64,000 nucleotides of DNA from Streptomyces venezuelae ATCC 10712 (GCF_008639165.1 NZ_CP029197.1:3596001-3660000), one strand, 5' to 3'; numbered from the stretch's first letter, positions 33,103 through 42,556 are shown. Made by a program: numbers and translations. Notes: generated by a model from the letters alone, not told the origin.

Positions 33103-33894
33103 TCACATCGTGTCGAGGGTGGCCCGGCGCCGGCTGCCCCGCTCGAAGACACCGAGCAGGACGACCGCGAGCAGCCCCCACCCGGCGCCCACCGCCAGCT
33201 CCGCCCCCAGCAGCCCGGCGTCGAGACCGGCCCCGGCGGTCAGCCCGCGCGCCGCGTCCGCCGCGTGCGTGAGCGGCAGCAGCTCCCCCGCGGTCCGCAT
33301 CCACCCCGGCAGCGTGTCCCGGGGGACGGCCGCGCCGGTGAGGAGGAGCAGTACGGAACTGGCCACGTTCGACACCAGGAACACGTCACGGAAGCGGAGC
33401 CCGAGCGCGCCGAGGGCGAGGCCGAACGCCGAGCACGCGCCCGCCGCGACGAGCAGCACCAGCAGGAGGCCCGCGAGCGCCCCGGCGGGCAGCGGGAGAC
33501 CGAGGACGAGCGAGGCGGCGGTGAGCACGAACGCGCTGACGAACAGCCCGTTGAGCACGTACGGGAGGGCGCGGCCCAGCCAGAGCGGGATCCGGTGCCG
33601 GGGCGAGAGCAGGACCGCGCCGAGGGTGCCGTACCTGCGCTCGTTGGCGACGGCCATCGTGCCGCCGTACACACCGGAGGCGGAAGCCGCGAGGACGGCG
33701 TTCCCGACGAGGTGGAAGCGGTCGTCGGCGACCCCCAGTTCGCGGCCGAGGAAGACGAAGAAGAAGACCTGGAGAAGCGGCCCGACCAGCAGGGTTCCGA
33801 TGAACATGGGCGGGGTCGTCCAGTTGAACAGGGCCCGGTAGGAGATCGCCCCGCCGACGACGACGAGCCGCGCGGTGGCGAGGAAACGGAACAT
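33103..33894 (-). CDS. ABC-2 type transporter permease
   Basis: A 263-residue six-helix ABC-2 permease: amphipathic start (MFRFLATARLVVVGG), FNWTTPPMFIGTLLVGPLLQ, the conserved ABC-2 stretch around VANERRYGTLGAVLLSPRHR, and C-terminal helices ending VLLGVFERGSRRRATL. It pairs with the permease at 33909 and the ATPase at 34679, with a 14-bp gap between the permeases, making a heterodimeric exporter of the drug-resistance (DrrAB-like) kind. Substrate unknown. Confidence 0.88.
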   Translation of the reverse strand: MFRFLATARLVVVGGAISYRALFNWTTPPMFIGTLLVGPLLQVFFFVFLGRELGVADDRFHLVGNAVLAASASGVYGGTMAVANERRYGTLGAVLLSPRHRIPLWLGRALPYVLNGLFVSAFVLTAASLVLGLPLPAGALAGLLLVLLVAAGACSAFGLALGALGLRFRDVFLVSNVASSVLLLLTGAAVPRDTLPGWMRTAGELLPLTHAADAARGLTAGAGLDAGLLGAELAVGAGWGLLAVVLLGVFERGSRRRATLDTM

Positions 33895-33908
33895 GTCTGT
33901 CGGGCCTT

Positions 33909-34682
33909 TCACGTGAGGGCGAGGGTCGCGGCGGCGCGCGCCCGGCGCTCCACCCGCCCGAGGACGAGGACGGCGGCCAGGGCGTACCCGGCCCCGAGGG
34001 CCGCGGCGGCGAGCAGCGGGGTGAGGACGTCGCCGCCGGAGGTCGCCGCGTGCACGGCCCGCGCACCCCAGGTCGTGGGCAGCGCCCAGGAGACCGGGTG
34101 CGTCCAGGCGGGCAGCACGGTGACCGGCACGAGCAGCCCGGACAGCAGCCAGACGGGGGTGTCGAGCGGGTTGGCGAGCGCGTTGGCGTTGCGCAGCAGG
34201 ACGAACGTGGCGGCGAGCAGCAGCCCGGTCATGCCGAGGGCGAGGACGCACACCGGGACGGCGAGCAGGAAGAGGGCGGGGTGGGCGAAGTCCAGCGGCA
34301 CGTCGAAGAGCAGCACGCCCCACAGCAGCGTCGCGCCCATCGCGTACGTGCCGATCACGGCGGTCGCGAGGGTGATCGGGAGCAGCACGAGCGCGAGCGG
34401 CGTCGGCGCGACCACCAGGGTCTCCAGGGTGCCGAGCCAGCGCTGGTTCTGCACCGCGCCGCCCGAACCGAAGAGCACCGAGCCCCAGATGCCCATGAGT
34501 CCGGCGCCGACGGAGGCGGTGAGCAGGCGGTCGGGGTCCCCGGCCGCCCGGAACAGATAGACGGCGAGGGTGGCGTAGACGAGGGGGACGAGGACGGCGA
34601 AGGTGATCTCGATGGGGGAGCGCGACATGTACGAGACGTGCGTACGGACTCCGACGAGGATCAGCCGGGGCAGCCGCCTCAT
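33909..34682 (-). CDS. ABC-2 type transporter permease
   Basis: A 257-residue ABC-2 permease. It has six hydrophobic segments and the family coupling region in NQRWLGTLETLVVAPTPLAL, then LDTPVWLLSGLLVPVTVLP. The ATG overlaps the TGA of the ATPase gene (ATGA). Second membrane subunit of the same exporter. Confidence 0.9.
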   Translation of the reverse strand: MRRLPRLILVGVRTHVSYMSRSPIEITFAVLVPLVYATLAVYLFRAAGDPDRLLTASVGAGLMGIWGSVLFGSGGAVQNQRWLGTLETLVVAPTPLALVLLPITLATAVIGTYAMGATLLWGVLLFDVPLDFAHPALFLLAVPVCVLALGMTGLLLAATFVLLRNANALANPLDTPVWLLSGLLVPVTVLPAWTHPVSWALPTTWGARAVHAATSGGDVLTPLLAAAALGAGYALAAVLVLGRVERRARAAATLALT

Positions 34683-35770
34683 ACGGCAGCCCCTTGCGAC
34701 GCCGTGCCCTCCACGGCTCCGGCTCCGCCACCGACCGTGCCCGCGCTCGTGCCTGTGTGCGTGCCCGCGCTCGTGGCCGTGCCCGTGACCGTGGCCGCGT
34801 CCGCGCCCTCCACGATCGCGATGTAGGCGTCCTCCAGGGACGGTTCGCGGCTCGTGACCCGCCCGAGCCGGACGCCTTGGAGCGCGGCCAGGACCGGTCC
34901 GTGCAGCTCAGCGGCCCCCCGGCCGGTCTGCACGGTCACGGTCTGGAGCGCGCCCCGGTCCTCGGCGGCCACGCCCCGCACGCCCGGGACCCGGCGCAGC
35001 CGGTCGAGCCGCTCCTCGTCCACGCCGTACGCCTCGATCTCCAGCACGTCCCGTTCCCGTACGAGGGACTTGAGGCTGTCGGGGGTGCCGAGGGCCCGGA
35101 TCCGGCCGCCCGCGATCACGGCGATCCGGTCGCAGAGCTCGTCCGCCTCGGCCATGTAGTGGGTGGTGAGCAGGACCGTCGTACCGGTGGCGGCGAGGTC
35201 CGCGACCGTGCGGCGCAGGTCGCGGGCGGCGACGGGGTCGACGCCGATCGACGGCTCGTCGAGGAAGAGGACGTCGGGGCGGTGGAGCAGCCCGCGGGCG
35301 ATGTGGAGGCGCTGCCGCATGCCGCGCGAGTAGCCCTCGACCTTCTCCTTCTCCCGGCCCAGGAGGCCCACGAGGTCGAGGAGTTCGGTGATGCGCCGCT
35401 TCTGGGCGCGGGCGGGCACGCCGTACAGCTCGGCGAAGTAGCGGAGGTTGTCGAGCGCGGAGAGCCGGTCGTACAGACCCCGGTCGCCGCCGAAGACGTA
35501 CCCGATCCGGCGGCGTACGGCGACCGGGTCGCGGGCCACGTCGTGGCCGAACACCCGGGCGGTCCCCGAGGTCGGGAGCAGCAGGGTGTTGAGCATCTTG
35601 ATGGTGGTCGTCTTCCCGGCGCCGTTGGGCCCGAGGAGGCCGAACAGCTCCCCCGGCGCCACGTCGAAGGTGACGCCGCGGACGGCCTCGGACTCGGTCC
35701 GCCGGGACTTCGGCCAGCCGGTCCTGCTGGTGTAGGTGCGGCGCAGCGCGTCCGCCTCGATTGCGAGCAT
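34679..35770 (-). CDS. ABC-2 exporter ATP-binding protein
   Basis: A 363-residue ATPase: Walker A GPNGAGKTT, the signature-like YSRGMRQRLHIARGL, Walker B VLFLDEPSIGVDP and LLTTHYMAEADELCD. The DrrA/NatA-type C-terminal domain (EIEAYGVDEERLDRLRRVPG) is present and ends in LEDAYIAIVEG. An odd 40-residue tail rich in Thr/Gly/Ser/Ala follows (TGTATSAGTHTGTSAGT). Start ATG 35770; a 23-codon extension upstream is unsupported. First gene of a three-gene exporter operon. Confidence 0.93.
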   Translation of the reverse strand: MLAIEADALRRTYTSRTGWPKSRRTESEAVRGVTFDVAPGELFGLLGPNGAGKTTTIKMLNTLLLPTSGTARVFGHDVARDPVAVRRRIGYVFGGDRGLYDRLSALDNLRYFAELYGVPARAQKRRITELLDLVGLLGREKEKVEGYSRGMRQRLHIARGLLHRPDVLFLDEPSIGVDPVAARDLRRTVADLAATGTTVLLTTHYMAEADELCDRIAVIAGGRIRALGTPDSLKSLVRERDVLEIEAYGVDEERLDRLRRVPGVRGVAAEDRGALQTVTVQTGRGAAELHGPVLAALQGVRLGRVTSREPSLEDAYIAIVEGADAATVTGTATSAGTHTGTSAGTVGGGAGAVEGTASQGAAV

Positions 35771-35830
35771 GCGCCGGACGGTAGGAGCCGGCGGAGGGCC
35801 GGGGCCATCGATTCGGGAGCCCCCGAATCG

Positions 35831-35938
35831 TCCGGCCACGGCCCTTCGTCAGGCCACGGCCTTTCGTCCGGCCAGGGCCTTTCGTCAGGCCACGGCCCTT
35901 CGCCAGGCCACGGCCTTTCGTCAGGCCACGGCCCTGAG
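35831..35938. repeat. 18-bp tandem repeat over the ArsR-gene stop codon
   Basis: Six 18-bp units start at 35831, 35849, 35867, 35885, 35903 and 35921, close to tcaggccacggcctttcg. The first unit read on the minus strand holds the last codons (RAVA) and TGA of the regulator. The repeats stay in frame because the unit is a multiple of three, and several contain a further TGA. Confidence 0.92.
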
Positions 35939-36925
35939 CACGTCCTCGCCGGCGAGCAGCGCGAGCAGCGAACGGCCGGTGTCCGTCAGCTGGTAGTACA
36001 CCGACCGCCCGACCCGGTGCCGGGTCACGACACCGGCCTCCGCCAGCACCGACAGGTGCTCGGAGACCGTGCTGGGCGCGAGCCCGAGACGGTCGGCGAG
36101 CCCCGCGGTGGTCAGCGGGCCGCCCAGCTCGCGCAGGACCGCCGCCCGGCCCCGGCCGAGCATCAGCCCGAGCCGGTCCTCGGCGGCGGGCTCGGGCGGT
36201 TCGCGCAGCGCACCGGCGCCGCGGGCCTGGAAGCTGAGCGCGAACACCTCGGGGTCGTCCGTCGAGTACAGCCGGCAGCCCTCCGCGAAGACCAGCGGCA
36301 CGAGGACGAGCCGCCGCTCACCGGGGGCGTACTCCGCTTCGACGTGCTTGGTCAGTTCGAGCACCGGGGGCTGCCAGCGGCCCCGGCTCTCCAGTCCCGC
36401 GAAGAGCGCGTCGACCCCCTCGGTCGCGAACGTCCTGGCGCGGACGAGCACTTCGTCCTCGACGAGCCGGCGCATCGTCGGCCAGTACGGCTCGATCGCG
36501 CCCTCCCAGTAGGCGGCGTACGCGTCGGCGAGCGCCGCGCAGGCGGCCTGCGGGTCCCTCAGATACGGCTGCACGAACGGCGCTTCGGCCATGCCGGGGT
36601 AGCAGACGGCGACCTGGGCGCGGACGAACTCTGGGTCGGTGGACCGCAGCGCGGCGAGCTCCTCGTGGACGTGGGCCGTGCCGAACGGCCGGGGCAGCAG
36701 GAAGTCGGAGACGTCGTACCGCCCCTCGGCGAACAGGTCCCACAGCGGCCGCAGCCGGTCGTCCTCGCGCCACACCTCCCGCGCCTGCCCGACCCACTCC
36801 TGGTACGGCCAGGACGGCCGCCGGTGCGGCAGCGCGAGGTGCATCGAGCAGAACGCGTCCCGCAGGGGGCTGATCGCGATCCGCGTCGCCCCGAGCGAGG
36901 CCTCGTCCAGCTCGATCCGGATCAA
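35921..36925 (-). CDS. ArsR-family regulator with DUF5937-like N-terminal domain
   Basis: A 334-residue protein. The C-terminal 85 residues are an ArsR winged helix (PLTTAGLADRLGLAPSTVSE, then HLSVLAEAGVVTRHRVGRSV and YYQLTDTGRSLL). The N-terminal 240 residues form the large domain of a common streptomycete ArsR subgroup (LDEASLGATRIAISPLRDA; WPYQEWVGQAREVW; EYAPGERRLVLVPLVF), which I recall as DUF5937. TTG 36925 overlaps the methyltransferase stop (TTGA). No metal-site cysteines are visible, so it probably senses an organic ligand or protein. The ABC exporter downstream could be a target. Confidence 0.85.
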   Translation of the reverse strand: MIRIELDEASLGATRIAISPLRDAFCSMHLALPHRRPSWPYQEWVGQAREVWREDDRLRPLWDLFAEGRYDVSDFLLPRPFGTAHVHEELAALRSTDPEFVRAQVAVCYPGMAEAPFVQPYLRDPQAACAALADAYAAYWEGAIEPYWPTMRRLVEDEVLVRARTFATEGVDALFAGLESRGRWQPPVLELTKHVEAEYAPGERRLVLVPLVFAEGCRLYSTDDPEVFALSFQARGAGALREPPEPAAEDRLGLMLGRGRAAVLRELGGPLTTAGLADRLGLAPSTVSEHLSVLAEAGVVTRHRVGRSVYYQLTDTGRSLLALLAGEDVLRAVA

Positions 36926-38472
36926 GCGCCGCCGCCCTCGGGCGCGTCCTCCGCGACGGGCAGCAGGAAGCCCTCCTCCACGAGCAGCCGGATCGCCTGC
37001 GGGGTGCGGTCCCGCAGCACCACCGGGTCCTCGCCCATCAGCTGGCCGATCGCGTCGAGGATGCGGCCGGCGCTGAGCGTGCCGTCGCAGACGCCGGCGA
37101 ACCCGGCGCCGACGTGGTCCACCCGGGTGGCGCGGCGCATGCCCCGGTTCTGCCGGAGCACCACGTGCTCCGGGTCCTCGGCGCCGGGCAGCCCGACCTG
37201 CTCCTGCACGACCTCGGGCGCCAGCGTGAACCGGTCGGCGAGCAGGGCGGCGTCGTCGCGACGGCGCAGGTAGTCCTGGCGCTCGAAGTGGGCGCGGACG
37301 GTCGGGCCGAGGGGCTGCTCGACGGGGTGCGGCCACTCCTCGACGACGACCGACGGCTCGACGGCGCCCGAGGCCACCGCGTCGTTCCGCCGGAGGGTGA
37401 TCCAGCCGAAGCCCACCGCGCGGGTCTTGCCGGCCTCGAACTCGTCGAGCCACCGCCCGTACGCCTCGCGGTACGCCTCCGGGTCACCCCGGTGGTCGCC
37501 GCTGTCGCGCAGCCACAGCTCCACGTACTGGGTGATGTCCTGGACCTCGCGCTGCACGATCCAGGCGTCGCAGCCCGCGGGCACCCAGGACCGGAGCCGG
37601 TCCTGCCACTCCTCGCCCTCGACGTGCCGCCAGTTGGCGAGGAACTGGGCGTAGCCGCCGTCGTTGAGCCGCTCGCCGGCCTGCTGGACGAGCGTCCGGC
37701 AGAGGTCGTCGCCGCCCATCCCGCCGTCCCGGTAGGTGAGCCGGGCGCCGGGGGAGATCACGAACGGCGGGTTGGAGACGATCAGGTCGTACGTGTCGCC
37801 GTCGACCGGCTCGAAGAGCGAGCCGGTGAGCAGCTCGGCCTCCCGGGCTCCGGAGAGCGCCAGCGTGAGCCGGGTGAAGTCCAGGGCGCGCGGGTTGAGG
37901 TCGGTGGCGGTGACCAGGGTGGCGTGCTGCGCCGCGTGCAGGGCCTGGATGCCGGAGCCGGTGCCGAGGTCGAGCGCGGAGGCCACCGGGGTGCGGACCG
38001 TGATCCCGGCGAGGGTGGTGGAGGCGCCGCCGACGCCGAGGACGACCCCTTCGTCCTTCTTGCCGATGCCGCCGGCTCCGCCGACGGCGCAGCCGAGGTC
38101 GGAGACGATGAACCAGTCCTCGCCGTCCGGCCCGCCGTACGGCCGGACGTCGACCGTCGCGGACACGCTGCCGTCCTCGTCGACCACCCAGCCGTCGGCG
38201 AGGGCCTCGTCGAGCGGCAGCGCGGCGGCGGCCCGCTCGTGTCCGACGGACTCCTGGAGCAGGAAGAGCCGGACGAGGGTCGCCAGCGGGGAGTCGCCCC
38301 GGGTGGCCCGCAGGGCGGGCACGGTCTCGCTGCGGGCGAGCGCCGCGTACGCCGGGGCGCCGAGCAGGTCGAGGAGGCCGTCGGCGGTGAAGTCGGCGGC
38401 GAGCAGGGCCTCGCGCAGACGGGCGGCGTGCGCGGGCACCGGGAGCTTGGGGGGCAGACTGGTCGTACTCAC
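36922..38472 (-). CDS. class I SAM-dependent methyltransferase
   Basis: A 516-residue methyltransferase. The SAM site is ALDLGTGSGIQALHAAQHA, followed by VTATDLNPRAL and the NPPF catalytic motif (LIVSNPPFVISPG), as in N6-adenine and protein-glutamine methyltransferases. The N-terminal 150 residues (LVRLFLLQESVGHERAAAAL) and a C-terminal winged-helix-like part belong to the actinobacterial family form. Target (RNA, DNA or protein) is unknown. GTG 38472 is first in a two-gene coupled unit with the ArsR gene. Confidence 0.9.
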   Translation of the reverse strand: MSTTSLPPKLPVPAHAARLREALLAADFTADGLLDLLGAPAYAALARSETVPALRATRGDSPLATLVRLFLLQESVGHERAAAALPLDEALADGWVVDEDGSVSATVDVRPYGGPDGEDWFIVSDLGCAVGGAGGIGKKDEGVVLGVGGASTTLAGITVRTPVASALDLGTGSGIQALHAAQHATLVTATDLNPRALDFTRLTLALSGAREAELLTGSLFEPVDGDTYDLIVSNPPFVISPGARLTYRDGGMGGDDLCRTLVQQAGERLNDGGYAQFLANWRHVEGEEWQDRLRSWVPAGCDAWIVQREVQDITQYVELWLRDSGDHRGDPEAYREAYGRWLDEFEAGKTRAVGFGWITLRRNDAVASGAVEPSVVVEEWPHPVEQPLGPTVRAHFERQDYLRRRDDAALLADRFTLAPEVVQEQVGLPGAEDPEHVVLRQNRGMRRATRVDHVGAGFAGVCDGTLSAGRILDAIGQLMGEDPVVLRDRTPQAIRLLVEEGFLLPVAEDAPEGGGA

Positions 38473-38581
38473 CGCTCCATTGTGACCGCCACCACCGACA
38501 ACCGAACGGCCGACCCGTCGACGCCACCCGGATCACCGCGGGCGGCGTGGGGCGCGGCCGTGGCCGGTCCGGCCCGGGCCC

Positions 38582-38727
38582 GCGCGGCGCCGGGGCCGGG
38601 ATCACCGCGGACCGCCGGGCGCGGCGCCGGGGCCGGGATCGCCACGCGCGGCCTGGGCGCGCGTGCCCGGGTCCGCGCGGCGCCGGCGCCGAGGCGGCCC
38701 GGCCCCGCGCGGCGCCGGGGCCTGCCG
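38582..38727. repeat. GC-rich direct repeats in an intergenic region
   Basis: GCGCGGCGCCGGGGCCGGG occurs at 38582 and 38619 (37 bp apart) and in shortened form near 38677 and 38708. Related GATCACCGCGG words lie between 38530 and 38610. The region 38473-38728 shows no gene. Confidence 0.8.
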
Positions 38728-38728
38728 C

Positions 38729-39379
38729 CTACTCCTCGGTCTTGGTCGGCGTGGCCTTCGTGCTCGGCTTCGCGGAGGCGTCCGCGCCCGTGCCGGGGGA
38801 ACCCGAGGCCGTGGAGCCGGCCTTCGGCGACGCCGAGGCCGTGGGCTTCTGGCAGCCGGGCTGCTTGGCCATCGCCTGGCCGAGCTCGCCCTCCTCCAGC
38901 TTGGACAGGGCGTTCTGGTCCATCTTCTCGATCTTGGTGAGACCGTCGGCGACACCCTGCAGGCCGTCCGCGAACTTCTGCTGGTTCGTCGGGTCCAGCG
39001 CGTCGACCTGCTTCTTGAGCCCCTCGTAGGCCACGGCGGTGGCGTTGAGCTCCTTGATCGCGTCCTGCTGGACCTTCTCGCCGTTCTCGACGGGCGGGGC
39101 CCCCGCGCTCTCGACGGCCTTGGCGAGCGCCCGGTCGGCGTCGGCGATGTCCTGGAACGCCTTCGAGTCGGCGGCCTGGATCTCGGCGGGCTTGCTGTCG
39201 GCCGCCGTCGAGATGATGATCTGGTGCGCGTCGGCCCGCTTCTGGATCTGAGGCTTCGCCTGGTCGCAGAACGTCTTCGCCCAGTCGTCCACCTTGTTGC
39301 CCTCGTCGTCGCTGCAACCCGACAGCGCGAGCACCAGTACCGCGCCGCCGGACAGTGCGGCCGCAAGCTTCTTGTTCAA
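38729..39379 (-). CDS. putative small lipoprotein
   Basis: A 216-residue exported lipoprotein. TTG 39379 has GGAAGGGA at 8-nt spacing; the signal (KKLAAALSGGAVLVLALSGC) ends in a lipobox. The mature part is mostly helical (WAKTFCDQAKPQIQKRADAH ... IADADRALAKAVES ... LKKQVDALDPTNQQKFADGL) and ends in a Ser/Pro/Thr/Ala-rich tail. Two cysteines (TFCDQ and PGCQK) may pair. Function unknown; it lies before the hppA-bldG cluster in related genomes (from memory). Confidence 0.85.
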   Translation of the reverse strand: MNKKLAAALSGGAVLVLALSGCSDDEGNKVDDWAKTFCDQAKPQIQKRADAHQIIISTAADSKPAEIQAADSKAFQDIADADRALAKAVESAGAPPVENGEKVQQDAIKELNATAVAYEGLKKQVDALDPTNQQKFADGLQGVADGLTKIEKMDQNALSKLEEGELGQAMAKQPGCQKPTASASPKAGSTASGSPGTGADASAKPSTKATPTKTEE

Positions 39380-39601
39380 CGGATCGGTCCCTTCCAAGGC
39401 TCTCGGCCCCGGAACATACACGCCGAACGGGCTACTTCCACCTTTCGTACGACGGATTCACCCCGGATTGCAGTCTTTTGAACCAAGCGGAAGCCGCCTC
39501 GACCGCACCCGACGCGCCCGGAAATGAGACGGACACCACGCCGGACACCACGCACGGAAACCCCGCACGGACACCTCGTACGCCCGCCGCCGGACGTCAC
39601 G

Positions 39602-41911
39602 TCAGGAGACCGTCACCGGACGCTTCTTGGACACCCGTACGGCGGCGAGGACGACGAGCAGCGCGAACGCCGCGACTCCCGCCCGCAGTCCGACGCTCGC
39701 GTCACCCCCGTAGCTGAACCGCACCACCGCCGGGGCGATGAGCAGCGCGACCAGGTTCATCACCTTCAGGAGCGGGTTGATCGCCGGACCCGCCGTGTCC
39801 TTGAACGGGTCGCCGACCGTGTCCCCGATCACCGTCGCCTCGTGCGCCTCACTGCCCTTGCCGCCGTAATTCCCGTCCTCGACCAGCTTCTTCGCGTTGT
39901 CCCAGGCGCCACCGGAGTTGGCGAGGAAGACCGCCATCAGCGCACCCGTCCCGATCGCCCCCGCGAGGTACGAGCCGAGCGCGCCGACGCCCAGCGCGAA
40001 GCCGACCGCGATCGGGGCCATCACGGCGAGCAGCCCGGGCGTGGCGAGCTCACGCAGCGCGTCCTTGGTGCAGATGTCGACGACCCGTCCGTACTCGGGC
40101 TTCTCGGTGTGGTTCATGATCCCGGGGTGCTCGCGGAACTGCCGCCGCACCTCGTGGACCACCGACCCCGCCGACCGCGACACCGCGTTGATGGCAAGAC
40201 CGGAGAAGAGGAAGACGGCCGCCGCGCCGAGGATGAGGCCGAAGAGGTTGTTGGGCTGGGAGATGTCCATCGAGAGCGTCAGCTCGTCCGCCTTCGCGCC
40301 CACCTCGGCGACCGAGGTGGCGATCGCGTCCCGGTACGAGCCGAACAGCGCCGAGGCCGCGAGGACGGCGGTGGCGATCGCGATGCCCTTGGTGATGGCC
40401 TTCGTCGTGTTGCCCACGGCGTCCAGGTCGGTGAGGACCTGCCCGCCGGCGCCCCGCACGTCCCCGGACATCTCCGCGATGCCCTGCGCGTTGTCGGCGA
40501 CCGGGCCGAAGGTGTCCATGGCGACGATCACCCCGACGGTGGTCAGCAGCCCCGTACCCGCGAGGGCGACCGCGAACAGCGCCAGCATGATCGACGCACC
40601 GCCCAGCAGGAACGCCCCGTAGACGGTGAGGCCGATCAGCAGCGCCGTGTAGACGGCGGACTCCATGCCGAGCGCCACGCCCGCGAGGACGACGGTCGCC
40701 GGACCGGTCAGCGAGGACTTGCCGATGTCCCGCACCGGTCGCCGGCTCGTCTCCGTGAAGTAGCCGGTGAGCTGCTGGATGAGCGCGGCGAGCACGATGC
40801 CCAGGGCGACGGCGACCAGGGCGAGGACCCGTGGGTCCCCGGCGTGGTCGCGGATGCCGGGCTCGGTGACGCCCTCGAGCTCGGCGTACGAGGACGGCAG
40901 GTACACGAACGCGGCGACGGCCACCCCGGCGAGCGAGATCACCGCCGAGACGAGGAAGCCGCGGTTGATCGCGCTCATGCCGCCCCGGTCGCCGCGCCGC
41001 GGGGAGACCGCGAAGATCCCGATCACCGCGGTGATCACCCCGATGGCGGGCACGATCAGGGGGAACGCGAGACCGTGGTCGCCGAAGGCCGCCTTGCCGA
41101 GGATGAGCGCGGCGACCAGGGTCACGGCGTACGACTCGAAGAGGTCGGCCGCCATGCCCGCGCAGTCGCCGACGTTGTCCCCCACGTTGTCGGCGATGGT
41201 GGCCGCGTTGCGCGGATCGTCCTCCGGGATGCCCTGCTCGACCTTGCCGACCAGGTCGGCGCCCACGTCGGCGGCCTTGGTGAAGATGCCGCCGCCCACC
41301 CGCATGAACATGGCGATGAGCGCGGCGCCCAGCCCGAATCCCTCCAGGACCTTGGGCGCGTCGGCGGCGTAGACGAGGACGACGCAGGCCGCCCCGAGCA
41401 GTCCGAGGCCGACCGTGCACATGCCGACGACCCCGCCGGTACGGAACGCGATCCGCATCGCCCGGTGCGCCACCTCCGTCAGGCTCCGCTCCGGTTCGCC
41501 CGCGGCCGGCGTGGCCTCCCTCGCGGCCGCGGCGACGCGGACGTTGGCCCGTACGGCGAGCCGCATCCCGATGTACCCGGTGACCGCCGAGAACAACGCC
41601 CCCACCAGGAAGAACAGGGAGCGCCCGGCACGCTGCGACCAGTTGTCCGCGGGCAGCAGCATCAGCAGGAAGAACACGACGACCGCGAAGACGGCGAGGG
41701 TCCGCAGCTGCCGCGCGAGGTAGGCGTTGGCCCCCTCCTGCACGGCGGCGGCGATCTCTCGCATCCGCTCGGTGCCCTCACCTGCCTTGAGCACCTGGCG
41801 GACGAGAAGCCGCGCGACCACCAGCGCGGCGAGGGCGACGGCCCCGACGACGTACACGATCGTCCGGTTCCCGCTCGTGAGCACCGCCGCGGCGAGAGAA
41901 GTGGGGTACAT
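39602..41911 (-). CDS. hppA: membrane-bound H+-translocating pyrophosphatase
   Basis: A 769-residue membrane pyrophosphatase that couples hydrolysis of pyrophosphate to proton export. About 16 helices are visible. The catalytic signature DNVGDNVGDCAGMAADLFE occurs near residue 240, with a second acidic cluster in VADNAQGIAEMSGD and a third in GDTVGDPFKDTAG. The sequence GNTTKA has Lys at the position that marks the K+-independent class. The gene stands between the 38729 lipoprotein and the anti-sigma/bldG pair, with its own terminator-separated transcript. Ordinary length. Confidence 0.96.
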   Translation of the reverse strand: MYPTSLAAAVLTSGNRTIVYVVGAVALAALVVARLLVRQVLKAGEGTERMREIAAAVQEGANAYLARQLRTLAVFAVVVFFLLMLLPADNWSQRAGRSLFFLVGALFSAVTGYIGMRLAVRANVRVAAAAREATPAAGEPERSLTEVAHRAMRIAFRTGGVVGMCTVGLGLLGAACVVLVYAADAPKVLEGFGLGAALIAMFMRVGGGIFTKAADVGADLVGKVEQGIPEDDPRNAATIADNVGDNVGDCAGMAADLFESYAVTLVAALILGKAAFGDHGLAFPLIVPAIGVITAVIGIFAVSPRRGDRGGMSAINRGFLVSAVISLAGVAVAAFVYLPSSYAELEGVTEPGIRDHAGDPRVLALVAVALGIVLAALIQQLTGYFTETSRRPVRDIGKSSLTGPATVVLAGVALGMESAVYTALLIGLTVYGAFLLGGASIMLALFAVALAGTGLLTTVGVIVAMDTFGPVADNAQGIAEMSGDVRGAGGQVLTDLDAVGNTTKAITKGIAIATAVLAASALFGSYRDAIATSVAEVGAKADELTLSMDISQPNNLFGLILGAAAVFLFSGLAINAVSRSAGSVVHEVRRQFREHPGIMNHTEKPEYGRVVDICTKDALRELATPGLLAVMAPIAVGFALGVGALGSYLAGAIGTGALMAVFLANSGGAWDNAKKLVEDGNYGGKGSEAHEATVIGDTVGDPFKDTAGPAINPLLKVMNLVALLIAPAVVRFSYGGDASVGLRAGVAAFALLVVLAAVRVSKKRPVTVS

Positions 41912-42007
41912 GGGGACGGATCATAGGGAGACGAACCGGTACAGACGGGGATGCTGCGGACCCCCCGCGCGGATGCACCAACGCCGGGGGCGGGCCGGAG
42001 CGGCGCA

Positions 42008-42044
42008 ACGAGAAGAGGCCCCGCGGTGCGGGGCCTCTTCTCGT
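42008..42044. terminator. strong bidirectional terminator of the bldG operon
   Basis: Perfect 17-bp stem (acgagaagaggccccgc and its complement) with a GGT loop, lying between the anti-sigma stop (42083) and the hppA start. Confidence 0.85.
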
Positions 42045-42082
42045 ACTGCCGCGCGCCGCGCGTGCGGCGGTGCGTGTACGGG

Positions 42083-42541
42083 TCAGGACAGGACGTCCGC
42101 CGAACTCACCGGCCAGCTCATCCGGATGGTGCCGCCGTCCTCGCCGGCGCTCACCTCGACGTCGTCGACGAGCCCGCGGATCACCGCGAGCCCCATCTCG
42201 TCCTCACCGTCGGCGTCGTCGAAGTCCTCGGCCGGGGCCGCGGCCCGCGCGCCGGGGACACCGACGGCATCGGCCGCCGCGACCCCCGCACCCGGGACCT
42301 CGTCGCCGACCTCGATGGAGAACGTCTTCTCCTCCTCGGTCAGCACGACCCTGATGGGCGTCATGACGTCGTTGCTGCGGTGCAGCCCGACGGCACGCGA
42401 ACACGCCTCACCGACGGCGAGACGCACCTCGTCGAGGACCGCCTCGTCCACCCCGGCCCTGCGCGCGACCGCGGCGGCCACCAGGCGGGCCGTACGGACG
42501 TGCTCGGGCTGAGCGCTGAAGCGGAGTTCAACGGTGGCCAT
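42083..42541 (-). CDS. RsbW-like anti-sigma factor/serine kinase
   Basis: A 152-residue HATPase_c protein of the RsbW/SpoIIAB kind. The N-box is DEVRLAVGEACSRAVGLHR (Asn replaced), and the G-box region is EDEMGLAVIRGLVDDVEVS. An Ala/Gly/Asp-rich insertion (about residues 88-112) separates them. It lies 15 bp downstream of bldG and is its genetic partner; it should bind a sigma factor and phosphorylate BldG, although the missing canonical Asn may weaken kinase activity (inference). Confidence 0.9.
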   Translation of the reverse strand: MATVELRFSAQPEHVRTARLVAAAVARRAGVDEAVLDEVRLAVGEACSRAVGLHRSNDVMTPIRVVLTEEEKTFSIEVGDEVPGAGVAAADAVGVPGARAAAPAEDFDDADGEDEMGLAVIRGLVDDVEVSAGEDGGTIRMSWPVSSADVLS

Positions 42542-42556
42542 ACGAACCCCCTGGGC

